A program made the position numbers and the translations under genes. The notes beneath the pieces are model-generated. The model was not told the origin of the DNA and did not search any database. It saw only the letters and a list, made by a program, of their open reading frames with translations. This document shows positions 1 to 8,031 of a stretch of 49,688 nucleotides of DNA, one piece after another (position 1 is the first letter of the stretch; each line of letters starts with the position of its first letter). The stretch is from Abditibacteriota bacterium (lineage in GTDB: Bacteria > Armatimonadota > UBA5829). Location: positions 1 to 49,688 of the forward strand of contig JAFZNQ010000054.1 of NCBI GenBank assembly GCA_017552965.1, given 5' to 3'.

Positions 1-780
1 CCCGGCCCCCCTTCGGAATTCATCCCCATGTGGCAGCAGTCGGTGAAGCCCTACCTGCTGAGGGAGTTTCCCCCGGAAAAGTCTCTCGTCAGCGCCATCC
101 TCCGCATATACGGGGTGGGCGAGTCGGCTGTGGCCTCCCGGTTGGGGAGCCTGCTCTCCGGCTCCGAGCCTTCCATGGCCACCTATGTGGGAAAGGGGGA
201 CGTGCTGGTGCGGGTCACCGCCTGTTCTCCGGAAGCGGTGGCTGACGGTATAGCCCGGGTGAGAGATATATTCGGCCCGGCCCTGTATTCCGAGGACGGC
301 TCCTCCATGGAGGAGACGGTGGTGCGGCTGGCCGCCGCGAACAACAAGACCCTGGCCACCGCCGAGAGCTGTACCGGCGGTCTGGTGGGCAAGCTGCTGA
401 CGGACGTGGCCGGCAGCTCCGCCGTGTATTCGGGAGGCGTGGTGAGCTACTCCAACTACTGCAAAAACAAGGTGCTGGGAGTGCGGCAGGACACCCTGGA
501 CTCCGTGGGCGCCGTGAGCCCCGAGACTGCCCTGGAGATGGCCCTGGGAGCCAGGAAGCTCCTGTCGGCCGACATAGCCGTATCCCTGACGGGCATAGCC
601 GGCCCCGGGGGCGGCACTGCCGAAAAGCCCGTAGGGCTGGTGTATATGGGCGTGGCCACAGGCGCCGGGGTCCGGACGGAGGAGCTGCGCTTTGCCGGCT
701 CCAGAGACAACGTGCGCCTCAGGAGCGCCATGGCAGCCCTGAACGCCATGAGGCTGGCCCTCACAGACCCACGATCATGA
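1..780 (+). CDS. cinA: CinA family protein, 3' part (C-terminal nicotinamide-nucleotide amidase domain)
   Basis: The frame is open from the first base, so the gene begins upstream; only the last 259 codons are present. The first residues (PGPPSEFIPMW) match the end of the MoaB/MogA-like N-terminal domain, where CinA proteins have a PGVPSEM-type motif. From about residue 104 the CinA C-terminal domain follows, with the typical TAESCTGG segment and SLTGIAGPGGG. In known family members this domain deamidates nicotinamide mononucleotide (pyridine nucleotide salvage), and CinA has also been linked to competence. The stop overlaps the next start (ATGA), which suggests translational coupling. The missing N-terminus is a window-edge effect, not a truncation. 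Confidence 0.93.
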   Translation, partial: PGPPSEFIPMWQQSVKPYLLREFPPEKSLVSAILRIYGVGESAVASRLGSLLSGSEPSMATYVGKGDVLVRVTACSPEAVADGIARVRDIFGPALYSEDGSSMEETVVRLAAANNKTLATAESCTGGLVGKLLTDVAGSSAVYSGGVVSYSNYCKNKVLGVRQDTLDSVGAVSPETALEMALGARKLLSADIAVSLTGIAGPGGGTAEKPVGLVYMGVATGAGVRTEELRFAGSRDNVRLRSAMAALNAMRLALTDPRS

Positions 781-1961
781 TCATAGAGACAAAAGGCGAC
801 ACCATCACTCTCAACGGGGTGATAGACAAGAATATCTGGCCTGCCCTGCAGGCCGCCGTGGCGGTGCTGCTGAAGGACCATCCCGCAGGCATCATCATTG
901 ACTGCGGCTCCATCACCCGCATCACTCCCGCCGGCATAGGCACCTTTGCCTCCGCCTTCAGATATATCACCCAGAAAAATGCGGGCATCATATTCGTGTC
1001 CGCCTCGGAGGAGGTCATCAGTCTGGCCCGGGCCACCGAGGGAGTGCGTTCCAAGATGCCTGTGGCCGCCGACGTGGAGGAGGCCAGGCATTCCCTGAGC
1101 CTGAGAGAGACCGTCATCCGGAAGCTGGGAGGCAAAAACAATATAGTCGTGCCTCTCACCGACGGCTGGCAGACGGCCCTGGCCTACGCCGTCAGGCTGC
1201 GAAAGGGCAAGGAATACAGGTATCACGCCGCCGCCCTCATCAGGCTGCCCCTGTCTCTCAGCATATACCACCCCATGCCCGCCGAGGAGCAAAAGGCGGA
1301 GAAGGATCTGGACAAGGCGGAGGACATGGTGGAGGGCTTTGGGGAGACCGTGTGCAGACGCTACACCCTGAGGGTGCGCAACGCAGGCGATATTTTCCAC
1401 AGGTTCCCCGACGAAAGGACCCGTTTTCTGCTGCCGGACGCCGCTCTGGGCGCCGACAGACAGAGCCGGGGCCCGGCGCTCATGGATCTGCTGCGCTCCC
1501 GGGAGCATACGGTGGAATTGTTCAGCGTCAAGGGGGCCTCGGACCCGGACAAGATAAAAAGGGTGATGACGGTGTATGACCCGGGCCTCAGACAGATACT
1601 TGCCGACTGCGAGCAGCTGGCGAGGGTGGCCGACGAGCCCAGGGTGGAGGTGACGGTGGTGTTTGCCGAACAGGTGCCCCGGAGCATGGACATTGCCGCC
1701 GCGGCCCCTCCGGAGGCCTTTGGCCGGGCTCAAAAGGAGCTCAGGAGCATGTGCGCGAGGCTGAAGCACGTAGAGGCAGGGCTCACCTTCCTGCCGGTGC
1801 GCAGCTATGCGTCGGACGTAGCCGCCCTGGCGGAAAAGGAGCAGACCGAGCTGTTCGTCATCCCTCTGGAGACCTCGCTTCCCGTCCACAGCCAAAAGCT
1901 GCAGCTGGCCATGAGCCTCTACTACTCGGAGATATGCTCCCTGTTCATCCCGAGGGTATGA
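777..1961 (+). CDS. STAS-domain protein fused to USP-like region(s)
   Basis: This 394-residue cytosolic protein has no signal peptide or membrane segment. Residues 1-110 look like a STAS / anti-sigma-factor-antagonist domain: alternating strands and helices, with a hydrophobic strand and DCGSITRITPAGIGTF at the place where a phosphorylatable Ser/Thr normally lies. From about residue 120 (NIVVPLTDGWQTALAYAV) the sequence resembles a universal stress protein fold. A second alpha/beta unit of similar character fills about residues 265-394 (VEVTVVFAEQVP, then ELFVIPLETSLP). The STAS assignment is moderate and the USP assignment is by pattern only. The ATG lies inside the cinA stop (ATGA). A regulatory or sensory role is plausible, but no partner kinase or phosphatase is encoded nearby. 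Confidence 0.6.
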   Translation: MIIETKGDTITLNGVIDKNIWPALQAAVAVLLKDHPAGIIIDCGSITRITPAGIGTFASAFRYITQKNAGIIFVSASEEVISLARATEGVRSKMPVAADVEEARHSLSLRETVIRKLGGKNNIVVPLTDGWQTALAYAVRLRKGKEYRYHAAALIRLPLSLSIYHPMPAEEQKAEKDLDKAEDMVEGFGETVCRRYTLRVRNAGDIFHRFPDERTRFLLPDAALGADRQSRGPALMDLLRSREHTVELFSVKGASDPDKIKRVMTVYDPGLRQILADCEQLARVADEPRVEVTVVFAEQVPRSMDIAAAAPPEAFGRAQKELRSMCARLKHVEAGLTFLPVRSYASDVAALAEKEQTELFVIPLETSLPVHSQKLQLAMSLYYSEICSLFIPRV

Positions 1962-1962
1962 G

Positions 1963-1991
1963 TGGACAACCCGGCCGAAAATAGGTATAAT
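1963..1991 (+). promoter_or_regulatory. Sigma70 promoter of efp
   Basis: TGGACA at 1963-1968, a 17-base spacer and a perfect TATAAT at 1986-1991, placed just after the stop of the STAS gene and 35 bases before the efp start. The same TGGACA-N17-TATAAT pattern precedes the acyl-CoA ligase at 23641. Confidence 0.8.
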
Positions 1992-2025
1992 ATATTATAG
2001 CAGAAACAACAAGAGGTGATCTGGT

Positions 2026-2583
2026 TTGGATACAAGTGATTTCAAAAACGGGATCTCCATCGTAGTGGACGGAGATATCTGGACTATCGTGGAATTTCAG
2101 CACGTCAAGCCGGGCAAGGGCCCCGCTTTTGTCCGCAGCAAGCTGAAGAACGTGAAAAACGGCAAGGTGGTGGAAAAGACCTGGAGAGCCGGCGAGAGAA
2201 TGGATCAGGCCTTCATAGAACGGGGTCCTCTGACCTACAGCTATCAGGAGGGGGACGAGCTCTATTTCATGGACGAGGATTATGAGCTCAAGAGCGTGCC
2301 TGCCGAGGTCCTGGGCGACGGCATCAAGTATCTGCAGGAAGGCATCGAGGTCATGGCCCTCTATCATGACGGCAACCTGCTGTCCGTAGAGCTGCCGGTC
2401 AATATCACCTCCACCGTGGTGGATACAGAGCCCGGCGAAAAGGGCAACACCGCTTCCGGCGGCTCCAAGCCCGCCACTATCGAAACCGGCGCCGTGGTCA
2501 ACGTGCCCTTCTTCATCAACATAGGGGACAGGATCAAGGTGGACACCCGCACCGGCGAATATATGGAACGGGTGAAGGAATGA
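2026..2583 (+). CDS. efp: Translation elongation factor P
   Basis: A 185-residue protein of normal EF-P length. EF-P binds between the P and E sites of the ribosome and relieves stalling at polyproline stretches. Three domains are visible: the KOW-like N-terminal domain with the exposed loop KPGKGPAFVR (Lys31 at the site that carries the modification in lysine-type EF-Ps), a central OB domain, and a C-terminal OB domain ending in the signature around VPFFINIGDRIKVDTRTGEY. The start is TTG, chosen because AGAGGTGAT lies at 2012-2020 and because the EF-P family begins exactly here. No modification enzyme (epmA, earP or similar) is in the window. The gene heads the acc-nusB-folD block from its own promoter. 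Confidence 0.97.
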   Translation: MDTSDFKNGISIVVDGDIWTIVEFQHVKPGKGPAFVRSKLKNVKNGKVVEKTWRAGERMDQAFIERGPLTYSYQEGDELYFMDEDYELKSVPAEVLGDGIKYLQEGIEVMALYHDGNLLSVELPVNITSTVVDTEPGEKGNTASGGSKPATIETGAVVNVPFFINIGDRIKVDTRTGEYMERVKE

Positions 2584-2587
2584 TACC

Positions 2588-3697
2588 ATGAGCGCGCAGG
2601 AAACACGCAAGCCTCCCGTCAAGGAGAAGAGTCATATACAGGAATACGTCAGCGCCGCCGGCTATTGGGTCTTCCGGGTAGCCGGAGCCGTCTTCTTTAT
2701 GAGCTTTTTGTATCTGATAGTAGTCTACTTCGGTCAGAACGTCCGTCAGATAGGCTCCATGCAGCCCGCAGATCAGGTGTATTTTTCCAACGTCCTCAAA
2801 TACGTCACCCTGATATGCTTCTGGTCCGGTGTGCTGTCGGTGATCAGCTCCGCCGTGGCCTTCTTTCTGGACTATACCTACGGGCAGTTCATCTTCGTGC
2901 TGGGCATAGCCTTTTCCTACGGACTGCCGTATCTGCTGTATTATTACACCCCGCAGAGCGACTATTCCAGAGTGTTTTATTATCTGCCGGGCGACCCCAA
3001 TCCCCATTACTTCCTGAACGAGTTCAACGCCATGTATATCAAGCTGGGCTATCTGATGCTGGCGGTGGGCGCAGTGCTGCTCCTGAGAGAGCTCGTTCTG
3101 GAGATAAAGGACGCCAGCGAAAAGAGCCGCAAGACCAAAAAGCAGACCCGGAGCAAAAAGAGCCTGGACCTGGGGATCAACGTCCACTGCTGGGACACCA
3201 GCTTTTGCGCCGCGGAGGTCAAAAACGTGTGCCCCGCCTTTGCCGCCAAAAAGAATTGCTGGAAGATGGGCACCGGCTGCTGTGACGAGTCGCTGCTGAT
3301 GCTCAGCATGGCCGGCAGCAAAAACAAGTATTCGGACAGGCTGAAGGATATGCTCAACCCCCACTCGGCGGAAGAGCGCAGGACCAGGACCTGCAGGACC
3401 TGCCACATATACAACGCCCATCAAAAATACAAGTACAGAGCCTTGCTGCCTCTGGTGGTGCTGTTTTCTCTGGGCATAGGCTACCTGTGCTACAAGCCTT
3501 TGTTCAACTACTTCCAGAAGGCCATGATGGAGGCGGACAAATTTGCCAGCTTCCTCATCAACAACAATCAGCTGTTGATGGACACCCAGGCCAAGCTGGT
3601 GGGCTTTGTGATGTTTGCTGTGGTGATGGCCGTGCTTGCCATGACCGCGGCGGGCGTGTCGCTGCTCAACTATCTGATCTTCAAGCTGAAACTGTAG
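2588..3697 (+). CDS. Membrane protein with a cysteine-rich soluble domain, function unknown
   Basis: This 369-residue protein is not recognised as a known family. Four hydrophobic segments (about residues 26-50, 68-93, 100-120, 150-170) precede a basic stretch and a soluble domain at about 195-283; two more segments follow (about 284-304 and 337-360). The soluble domain holds eight cysteines: C201, C207, C215, C224, C231, C232 and the CxxC pair C269/C272. That spacing would suit a zinc site or an Fe-S cluster, although no standard ferredoxin motif is present. The start lies 4 bases after the efp stop, so it is probably co-transcribed with efp. It sits between efp and accB, which are normally adjacent. 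Confidence 0.7.
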   Translation: MSAQETRKPPVKEKSHIQEYVSAAGYWVFRVAGAVFFMSFLYLIVVYFGQNVRQIGSMQPADQVYFSNVLKYVTLICFWSGVLSVISSAVAFFLDYTYGQFIFVLGIAFSYGLPYLLYYYTPQSDYSRVFYYLPGDPNPHYFLNEFNAMYIKLGYLMLAVGAVLLLRELVLEIKDASEKSRKTKKQTRSKKSLDLGINVHCWDTSFCAAEVKNVCPAFAAKKNCWKMGTGCCDESLLMLSMAGSKNKYSDRLKDMLNPHSAEERRTRTCRTCHIYNAHQKYKYRALLPLVVLFSLGIGYLCYKPLFNYFQKAMMEADKFASFLINNNQLLMDTQAKLVGFVMFAVVMAVLAMTAAGVSLLNYLIFKLKL

Positions 3698-3704
3698 GTG
3701 CGTT

Positions 3705-4094
3705 ATGAATATTGACAGAGCCGAAGAGCTGGCCGAGCTGCTGCGCGGATCCGGCTGCTCCCAGCTGACAGTGAAGGAGGGGGATACCCTCATCCGTCTG
3801 AAAAAAGCCCCCGCCGGCCGCCGGGCGGCGAAAGAGGCGCCGGCAAAGCAGGCCCGCCCCGCCGACAAGACCGTCGAGGTCAGGTCGGATATGGTGGGCA
3901 TGTTTACCTTTGCGGAGCCCTTTGCCCCGGGCGCCCGGGTAGAGGCTGGCAGACTCATCGGGCACATCAAGTCCTTTTCCATAGTCAACGACGTGCTGGC
4001 TCCCTGCGACGGAGCCATAGCGGAGATCCGCTGCGAGGACGATGCTCCCGTGGAATACGGTCAGGTCATTATGATCCTGAAAACAGGTGGATAA
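3705..4094 (+). CDS. accB: AccB-like biotin carboxyl carrier homologue lacking the biotinyl lysine
   Basis: This 129-residue AccB homologue has a typical N-terminal helix plus strand (ELAELLRGSGCSQLTVKEGD), a short Ala/Lys/Pro linker, and a biotinyl/lipoyl beta-barrel domain from about residue 57. In active carriers the domain has an E-A-M-K motif with the biotinylated Lys about 34 residues from the C-terminus. Ungapped alignment of the last 33 residues puts Ser92 at that Lys (K89-S90-F91-S92 replaces EAMK), while the flanking V-N-D-V and G-A-I-A-E-I are kept. The protein should therefore not be biotinylated at the normal site. Plant BADC proteins show the same loss and bind acetyl-CoA carboxylase as negative regulators. 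It lies upstream of accC; no lysine-bearing AccB is in the window. Confidence 0.8.
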   Translation: MNIDRAEELAELLRGSGCSQLTVKEGDTLIRLKKAPAGRRAAKEAPAKQARPADKTVEVRSDMVGMFTFAEPFAPGARVEAGRLIGHIKSFSIVNDVLAPCDGAIAEIRCEDDAPVEYGQVIMILKTGG

Positions 4095-4096
4095 TC

Positions 4097-4468
4097 ATGA
4101 ACAACGAGCGAGGCTTTTCTTACGTGGCCCTGATCTTTTCCCTGGCTATCATTGCAGTGCTGGTGGCGCTGATGATGGGCGGCCTGGGCAAACAGAAGCC
4201 GGATACCATGACGGACTGGTCCAAGAGTGAAAAGCAGACCACATACGGGCAGGCCATGGACGCCGCCCAGGCTGTCACCTGCCAGAACAATCTGGCCCAG
4301 GCGCGCAACGCCATCAATATGTATCTGCAGTCGGGAGAGACGCCTCCCGCAGACATCAAGGGGCTGAACCTGCCGGACTCCTGCACCAAGTGCGCAGTCA
4401 GCGGCGAGCCCTACGTCTATGACCCTCAGGCGGGCAGGATATCCTGTCCCACCCATACCGGCTTTTAG
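4097..4468 (+). CDS. Type IV pilin-like (pseudopilin) protein
   Basis: A 123-residue protein with a short basic leader (MNNERG), then F-S-Y-V-A-L and about 20 hydrophobic residues, which is the layout of a class III signal cleaved by prepilin peptidase after Gly. The usual Glu at position +5 is absent (the mature form would start FSYVAL), a feature seen in some minor pseudopilins. The rest is a small soluble domain with four Cys (CQNN, DSCTKC, SCPTH), and the C-terminal CPTHTGF resembles ends found in short Gram-negative and Armatimonadota prepilins. AGGTGG at 4085-4090 serves as the ribosome site. The gene splits the accB-accC pair, so it is likely co-expressed with lipid synthesis genes. 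Its function is unknown. Confidence 0.7.
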   Translation: MNNERGFSYVALIFSLAIIAVLVALMMGGLGKQKPDTMTDWSKSEKQTTYGQAMDAAQAVTCQNNLAQARNAINMYLQSGETPPADIKGLNLPDSCTKCAVSGEPYVYDPQAGRISCPTHTGF

Positions 4469-4479
4469 CGAGGTGCTGT

Positions 4480-5823
4480 GTGTTTAAGAAGATACTCATC
4501 GCCAACCGGGGCGAGATAGCGGTGCGGGTCATCAGGGCCTGCAGGGAAATGGGCATCAAGTCTGTGGCCGTGTATTCGGAGGCGGACAGAGAGTCTCTCC
4601 ACGTCAAGCTGGCCGACGAGGCCATCTGCGTGGGTCCCGCCATGAGCAAGGACAGCTATCTGAATATGCCCAACATCCTGAACGCCGCCCTCTTTACCGG
4701 CGCCGACGCCATACATCCCGGCTTTGGCTTTTTCAGCGAAAATCCGGGCTTTGTGGAGGCCTGCGACAGCTGCGGTCTGGTGTTCATCGGCCCAAGAGCC
4801 GAGACCATCGAGCTCCTGGGTGACAAGGCGAGAGCCAAGCAGACGGCCCGGGAAGCCGGCTGCCCAGTGATACCCGGCGGCGAAGGCATCCTGAAGAGCG
4901 AGCAGGAAGCGGCGGAGCTGGCCGAAAAGATGGGCTATCCCGTCAGGCTGAAGGCCACCGCCGGAGGCGGCGGCAGAGGCATCAGGATAGTCAACGTCCC
5001 GGACGACCTGTCCAACGCCTACAGAGTGGCGTCGGCCGAGGCCGAGGCTTCCTTTGGCAACGGCGATCTGTACATCGAAAAGGACGTGCTGGACCCCCGC
5101 CACGTGGAGGTGCAGCTGCTGGGAGACAAGCGCGGCAACTACGTATATCTGGGCGAAAGAGAGTGCTCCATACAGCGCCGCAATCAAAAGCTGCTGGAGG
5201 AATCTCCCTCTCCCGCCATAGACGACGCCCTCAGACAGAAGATGGGGGAGGCCGCCGTGGGGCTGGCCCGCTACGTGGGCTACGAGAACGCCGGCACGGT
5301 GGAATTTTTGCTGGACTCCCGGGGCGACTTTTACTTCATGGAGATGAACACCCGGGTGCAGGTAGAGCATCCCGTCACCGAATACGTGACCGGCGTGGAT
5401 ATAGTCAAGGAGCAGATCAGGATAGCCGCAGGCGAGGCTCTGTCGGTCCGGCAGGAGGACATCCGCATAGAGGGGCACGCCATAGAGTGCAGGATCATAG
5501 CCGAGGACCCCTCCAACAACTTTGCCCCCTCCATAGGCAAGATCAGGCTCTTCGTGCCCGCCGGAGGCCCGGGAGTGAGGATCGACACCCACATCTACGA
5601 CGGATATGAGATACCTCCCTACTATGACGCCATGATATGCAAGCTCATAGTCCACGACAAGGACAGGCCCTCCGCCATCAGACGCATGAAGCGGGCCCTG
5701 TCGGAATTCTATCTGGAAGGCATCAAGACCAATATCGAGTATCAGCTGAAGATCATAGACAACGAGTATTTTGTAAAAGGGGATATCACCACCGGTTTTA
5801 TTCCCAAAAGGATGAGTCGCTGA
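4480..5823 (+). CDS. accC: Acetyl-CoA carboxylase, biotin carboxylase subunit
   Basis: A 447-residue ATP-grasp enzyme that carboxylates biotin on the carrier protein in the first step of malonyl-CoA formation. Visible features are the N-terminal KILIANRGEIAVRVIRA, the HPGFGFFSEN motif, the ATP-binding Lys158 and glycine-rich loop GGGGRG (162-167), and the metal and catalytic segment MEMNTRVQVEHPVTE. Length is as in E. coli AccC. The start is GTG at 4480 with GCGAGGT just upstream. The carrier encoded upstream lacks its biotinyl lysine, so this subunit must use another AccB encoded elsewhere, or a different partner. The stop is 1 base before the nusB start. Confidence 0.96.
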   Translation: MFKKILIANRGEIAVRVIRACREMGIKSVAVYSEADRESLHVKLADEAICVGPAMSKDSYLNMPNILNAALFTGADAIHPGFGFFSENPGFVEACDSCGLVFIGPRAETIELLGDKARAKQTAREAGCPVIPGGEGILKSEQEAAELAEKMGYPVRLKATAGGGGRGIRIVNVPDDLSNAYRVASAEAEASFGNGDLYIEKDVLDPRHVEVQLLGDKRGNYVYLGERECSIQRRNQKLLEESPSPAIDDALRQKMGEAAVGLARYVGYENAGTVEFLLDSRGDFYFMEMNTRVQVEHPVTEYVTGVDIVKEQIRIAAGEALSVRQEDIRIEGHAIECRIIAEDPSNNFAPSIGKIRLFVPAGGPGVRIDTHIYDGYEIPPYYDAMICKLIVHDKDRPSAIRRMKRALSEFYLEGIKTNIEYQLKIIDNEYFVKGDITTGFIPKRMSR

Positions 5824-5824
5824 G

Positions 5825-6694
5825 TTGGCCGGAAAATCACAGGAACACAAGCTATACGCCGAGCGCCGGGCTGCCCGGGAGCTGGCAGCCAACATCATAT
5901 ACAGGCTGCTCCTCACGGACCCGGTGGACGAGCATTATGCCCGCCGGCTGCACCTCCTGGCCGAGGCTGCCGACAGAGTCCCTCTGCAGATAGGCTCTCT
6001 GCTGGGCGGGGAATGCTTTGGGGTATTCGGCCGGCTGTGCGGCATCCACAAGGCTGCTGTCAGAAAGGCTCTGGCCGCCGGCAGCGGCCCCGAAGAGCTG
6101 TCCCTGGCCCTTGACAGGCGTCTTGGACGGCTGACCTGCGGAGAGGTGCTCCGGGTCAGAAGGGACCGCAGGGAGGAGCCTTACAAGGTGTGCCCCGTGC
6201 ACAAAAGGCTTTCGCTGACTCTGGCGCAGGAGGTCCTCGCGGACTGCGCCGGGGAGGACCGGCTGTCCGGTCCGGCGGAGGAGGTGTCCGCTATGCTGGA
6301 CGACCCCGCCACAGCGGAGGACGCGGTGTTCGGACCGGCAGCGGACATGCTGGGCAAGGTGTCCGACAGAGAGGCCTCCAAGGCCCGCATCATGGATTAC
6401 GCCCGTTTTCTGGCAGGGGGCGCCCTGCAGCTGCGGGAAGAGATAGACGGCTTCATCGCCGGCTTCAGCGACAAATACACCCCCGACAGGATACAGCCCA
6501 GCGTAAAGGCTTTTATACTGCTGGCGGCCTTTGAAGGCACCTCTGCGGAAGGGGTGGACTTTGCCGTGGCAGTCAACGAAGCTCTGGAGCTGCTCAAAAT
6601 ATACGCAGGGGACGACAGCGTCAGATTTGTCAACGCTCTGCTGCAGGACTATTACGATACGCGAAAGGACATATCACATGGCACAACTCCTTGA
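5825..6694 (+). CDS. nusB: NusB-type antitermination factor with a large internal insertion
   Basis: Residues 13-33 (ERRAARELAANIIYRLL) match the first helix of NusB, and residues about 187-280 match the rest: ARFLAGGALQLREEIDGFIA, the DRIQPSVKAFILLAAFE helix, the VAVNEALELLKIY helix, and RFVNALLQ. NusB binds BoxA RNA with NusE/S10 in rRNA antitermination. The family is about 130-160 residues, whereas this protein has 289, because about 150 residues (about 36-185) lie between the first helix and the rest. The insertion is unrecognised; it contains two Cys-x-Cys-like spots and an acidic linker. The start is TTG one base after the accC stop. Position between accC and folD is the standard nusB location. 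Confidence 0.82.
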   Translation: MAGKSQEHKLYAERRAARELAANIIYRLLLTDPVDEHYARRLHLLAEAADRVPLQIGSLLGGECFGVFGRLCGIHKAAVRKALAAGSGPEELSLALDRRLGRLTCGEVLRVRRDRREEPYKVCPVHKRLSLTLAQEVLADCAGEDRLSGPAEEVSAMLDDPATAEDAVFGPAADMLGKVSDREASKARIMDYARFLAGGALQLREEIDGFIAGFSDKYTPDRIQPSVKAFILLAAFEGTSAEGVDFAVAVNEALELLKIYAGDDSVRFVNALLQDYYDTRKDISHGTTP

Positions 6695-7535
6695 CGGAAA
6701 AGCTCTGTCACAGACCATCAGAGGCGAGATACGGCAAGAGGTGGAGCGCCTCGCCGCAAAAGGGGTGACCCCCAGACTGTCGGTGATACTGGTGGGCTCC
6801 GACCCGGCCTCCGTCACCTACACCCGCATGAAGAAAAAGGCCTGCGAAAAGCTGGGCATGATCAGCGATCTCATCGTGTTTCCCGAGGACGCCCGTCAGG
6901 AGGAGATAGAGCAGAAGATAGACTCCCTCAACGCCGACCCCTCGGTCCACGGCATCATGGTGCAGCATCCGGTGCCCCGGCATCTGGACGAGCTGGCCAT
7001 CCTTTCCCGGGTCAGCGTCGCAAAGGACGTGGACGGCATCAGCAGCCATTCTCTGGGCAATCTCTGTCTGGGGACCGCCGACTTTGTCAGCTGCACGCCT
7101 CTGGGCATAGTGACCATGCTGGAGCGCTATGATATACCCATAGAGGGCAAAAAGGCCGTGGTCATAGGCCGCAGCATCATTCTGGGCAAGCCGGTGGCCC
7201 TGGCCCTGCTGGAGCGCAACGCCACCGTGACCATATGCCATTCCCGGACCCGGGAGCTGCCGGAGATCATCGGACAGGCCGACATAGTGGTGGCCGCCAT
7301 AGGCAAGCCCGAATTCATCAAGGGCGAGTGGATCAAGGACGGAGCCGTGGTGGTGGACGCCGGCTACAACAAGGTGGAGGGCAGAGACCACGACGTGGGA
7401 GACGTGGAGTATGAGGAAGCCGCAAAAAGGGCTTCATGGATCACTCCCGTTCCGGGCGGCGTAGGCCCCATGACCATCACCATGCTGCTGTGGCAGACCC
7501 TGAAAAGCGCCAAAAAGGCTGCGGGGGAACGGTGA
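6678..7535 (+). CDS. folD: Bifunctional methylene-THF dehydrogenase / methenyl-THF cyclohydrolase
   Basis: A 285-residue protein of normal FolD length that interconverts methylene-, methenyl- and 10-formyl-tetrahydrofolate with NADP(H). The catalytic Tyr-x3-Lys pair (Y48/K52 in YTRMKKKACEKLG), the VQHPVP motif, the nucleotide-binding VIGRSIILGKPVA and the end signature TPVPGGVGPMTI are all present. The open frame extends further upstream, but ATG 6678 gives the canonical N-terminus MAQLLDGKALS. It overlaps the nusB 3' end by 17 bases, so translation is probably coupled. The stop overlaps the ATG of the GNAT gene. Confidence 0.96.
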   Translation: MAQLLDGKALSQTIRGEIRQEVERLAAKGVTPRLSVILVGSDPASVTYTRMKKKACEKLGMISDLIVFPEDARQEEIEQKIDSLNADPSVHGIMVQHPVPRHLDELAILSRVSVAKDVDGISSHSLGNLCLGTADFVSCTPLGIVTMLERYDIPIEGKKAVVIGRSIILGKPVALALLERNATVTICHSRTRELPEIIGQADIVVAAIGKPEFIKGEWIKDGAVVVDAGYNKVEGRDHDVGDVEYEEAAKRASWITPVPGGVGPMTITMLLWQTLKSAKKAAGER

Positions 7536-8014
7536 TGCATATACGCCCCTTTGAGCCCGGGGATCTGCCCCGCATGGCCGAGATATGGAACGAAATAGTG
7601 GAGGAAGGCATAGCCTTTCCCCAGGAAGAACTCCTTGACCCCGACGGGGCAAGGCGTTTTTTTAATGAGCAGAGCCGGGTGGGAGTGGCCGAGGATGAGG
7701 AAGGGATCTGGGGCCTCTATATCCTGCACCCCAACAACGTGGGCCGCTGCGGACACCTCTGCAACGCCAGCTACGCCGTGGACTCCCGCAGGAGAGGGCG
7801 GCGTATAGGCGAGGCCCTGGTAAAGGACTGTCTGATGCAGGCGAAGGCTCTGGGCTTCCGGGTGCTGCAGTTCAACGCGGTGGTGGCGACCAATATGCCT
7901 GCCAGACGCCTGTATGAGAAGCTGGGCTTTGTGCAGCTGGGAGTGATCCCCGGAGGCTTTCGGATGAAGGACGGCTCCTACGCCGACATATGCCCTTATT
8001 ACAAGACCCTTTAA
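7535..8014 (+). CDS. GNAT family N-acetyltransferase
   Basis: This 159-residue single-domain GNAT protein starts at ATG 7535, overlapping the folD stop by one base (TGATG). Longer in-frame starts lie inside folD and give a low-complexity His-rich extension, so they are rejected. The acetyl-CoA pyrophosphate-binding motif is RRRGRRIGEAL, followed by the family's NMPARRLYEKLGF helix and strand. The N-terminal IRPFEPGDLPRMAEIWNE is typical. The substrate cannot be told from sequence; small amines or amino acids are common for this type. Confidence 0.9.
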   Translation: MHIRPFEPGDLPRMAEIWNEIVEEGIAFPQEELLDPDGARRFFNEQSRVGVAEDEEGIWGLYILHPNNVGRCGHLCNASYAVDSRRRGRRIGEALVKDCLMQAKALGFRVLQFNAVVATNMPARRLYEKLGFVQLGVIPGGFRMKDGSYADICPYYKTL

Positions 8015-8031
8015 CGAAAAAAGGAGATACT

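Noticed and set aside
456-1895. A 479-codon frame on the minus strand opposite cinA and the STAS gene
   Set aside because: Shadow of the plus-strand genes; no family resemblance.
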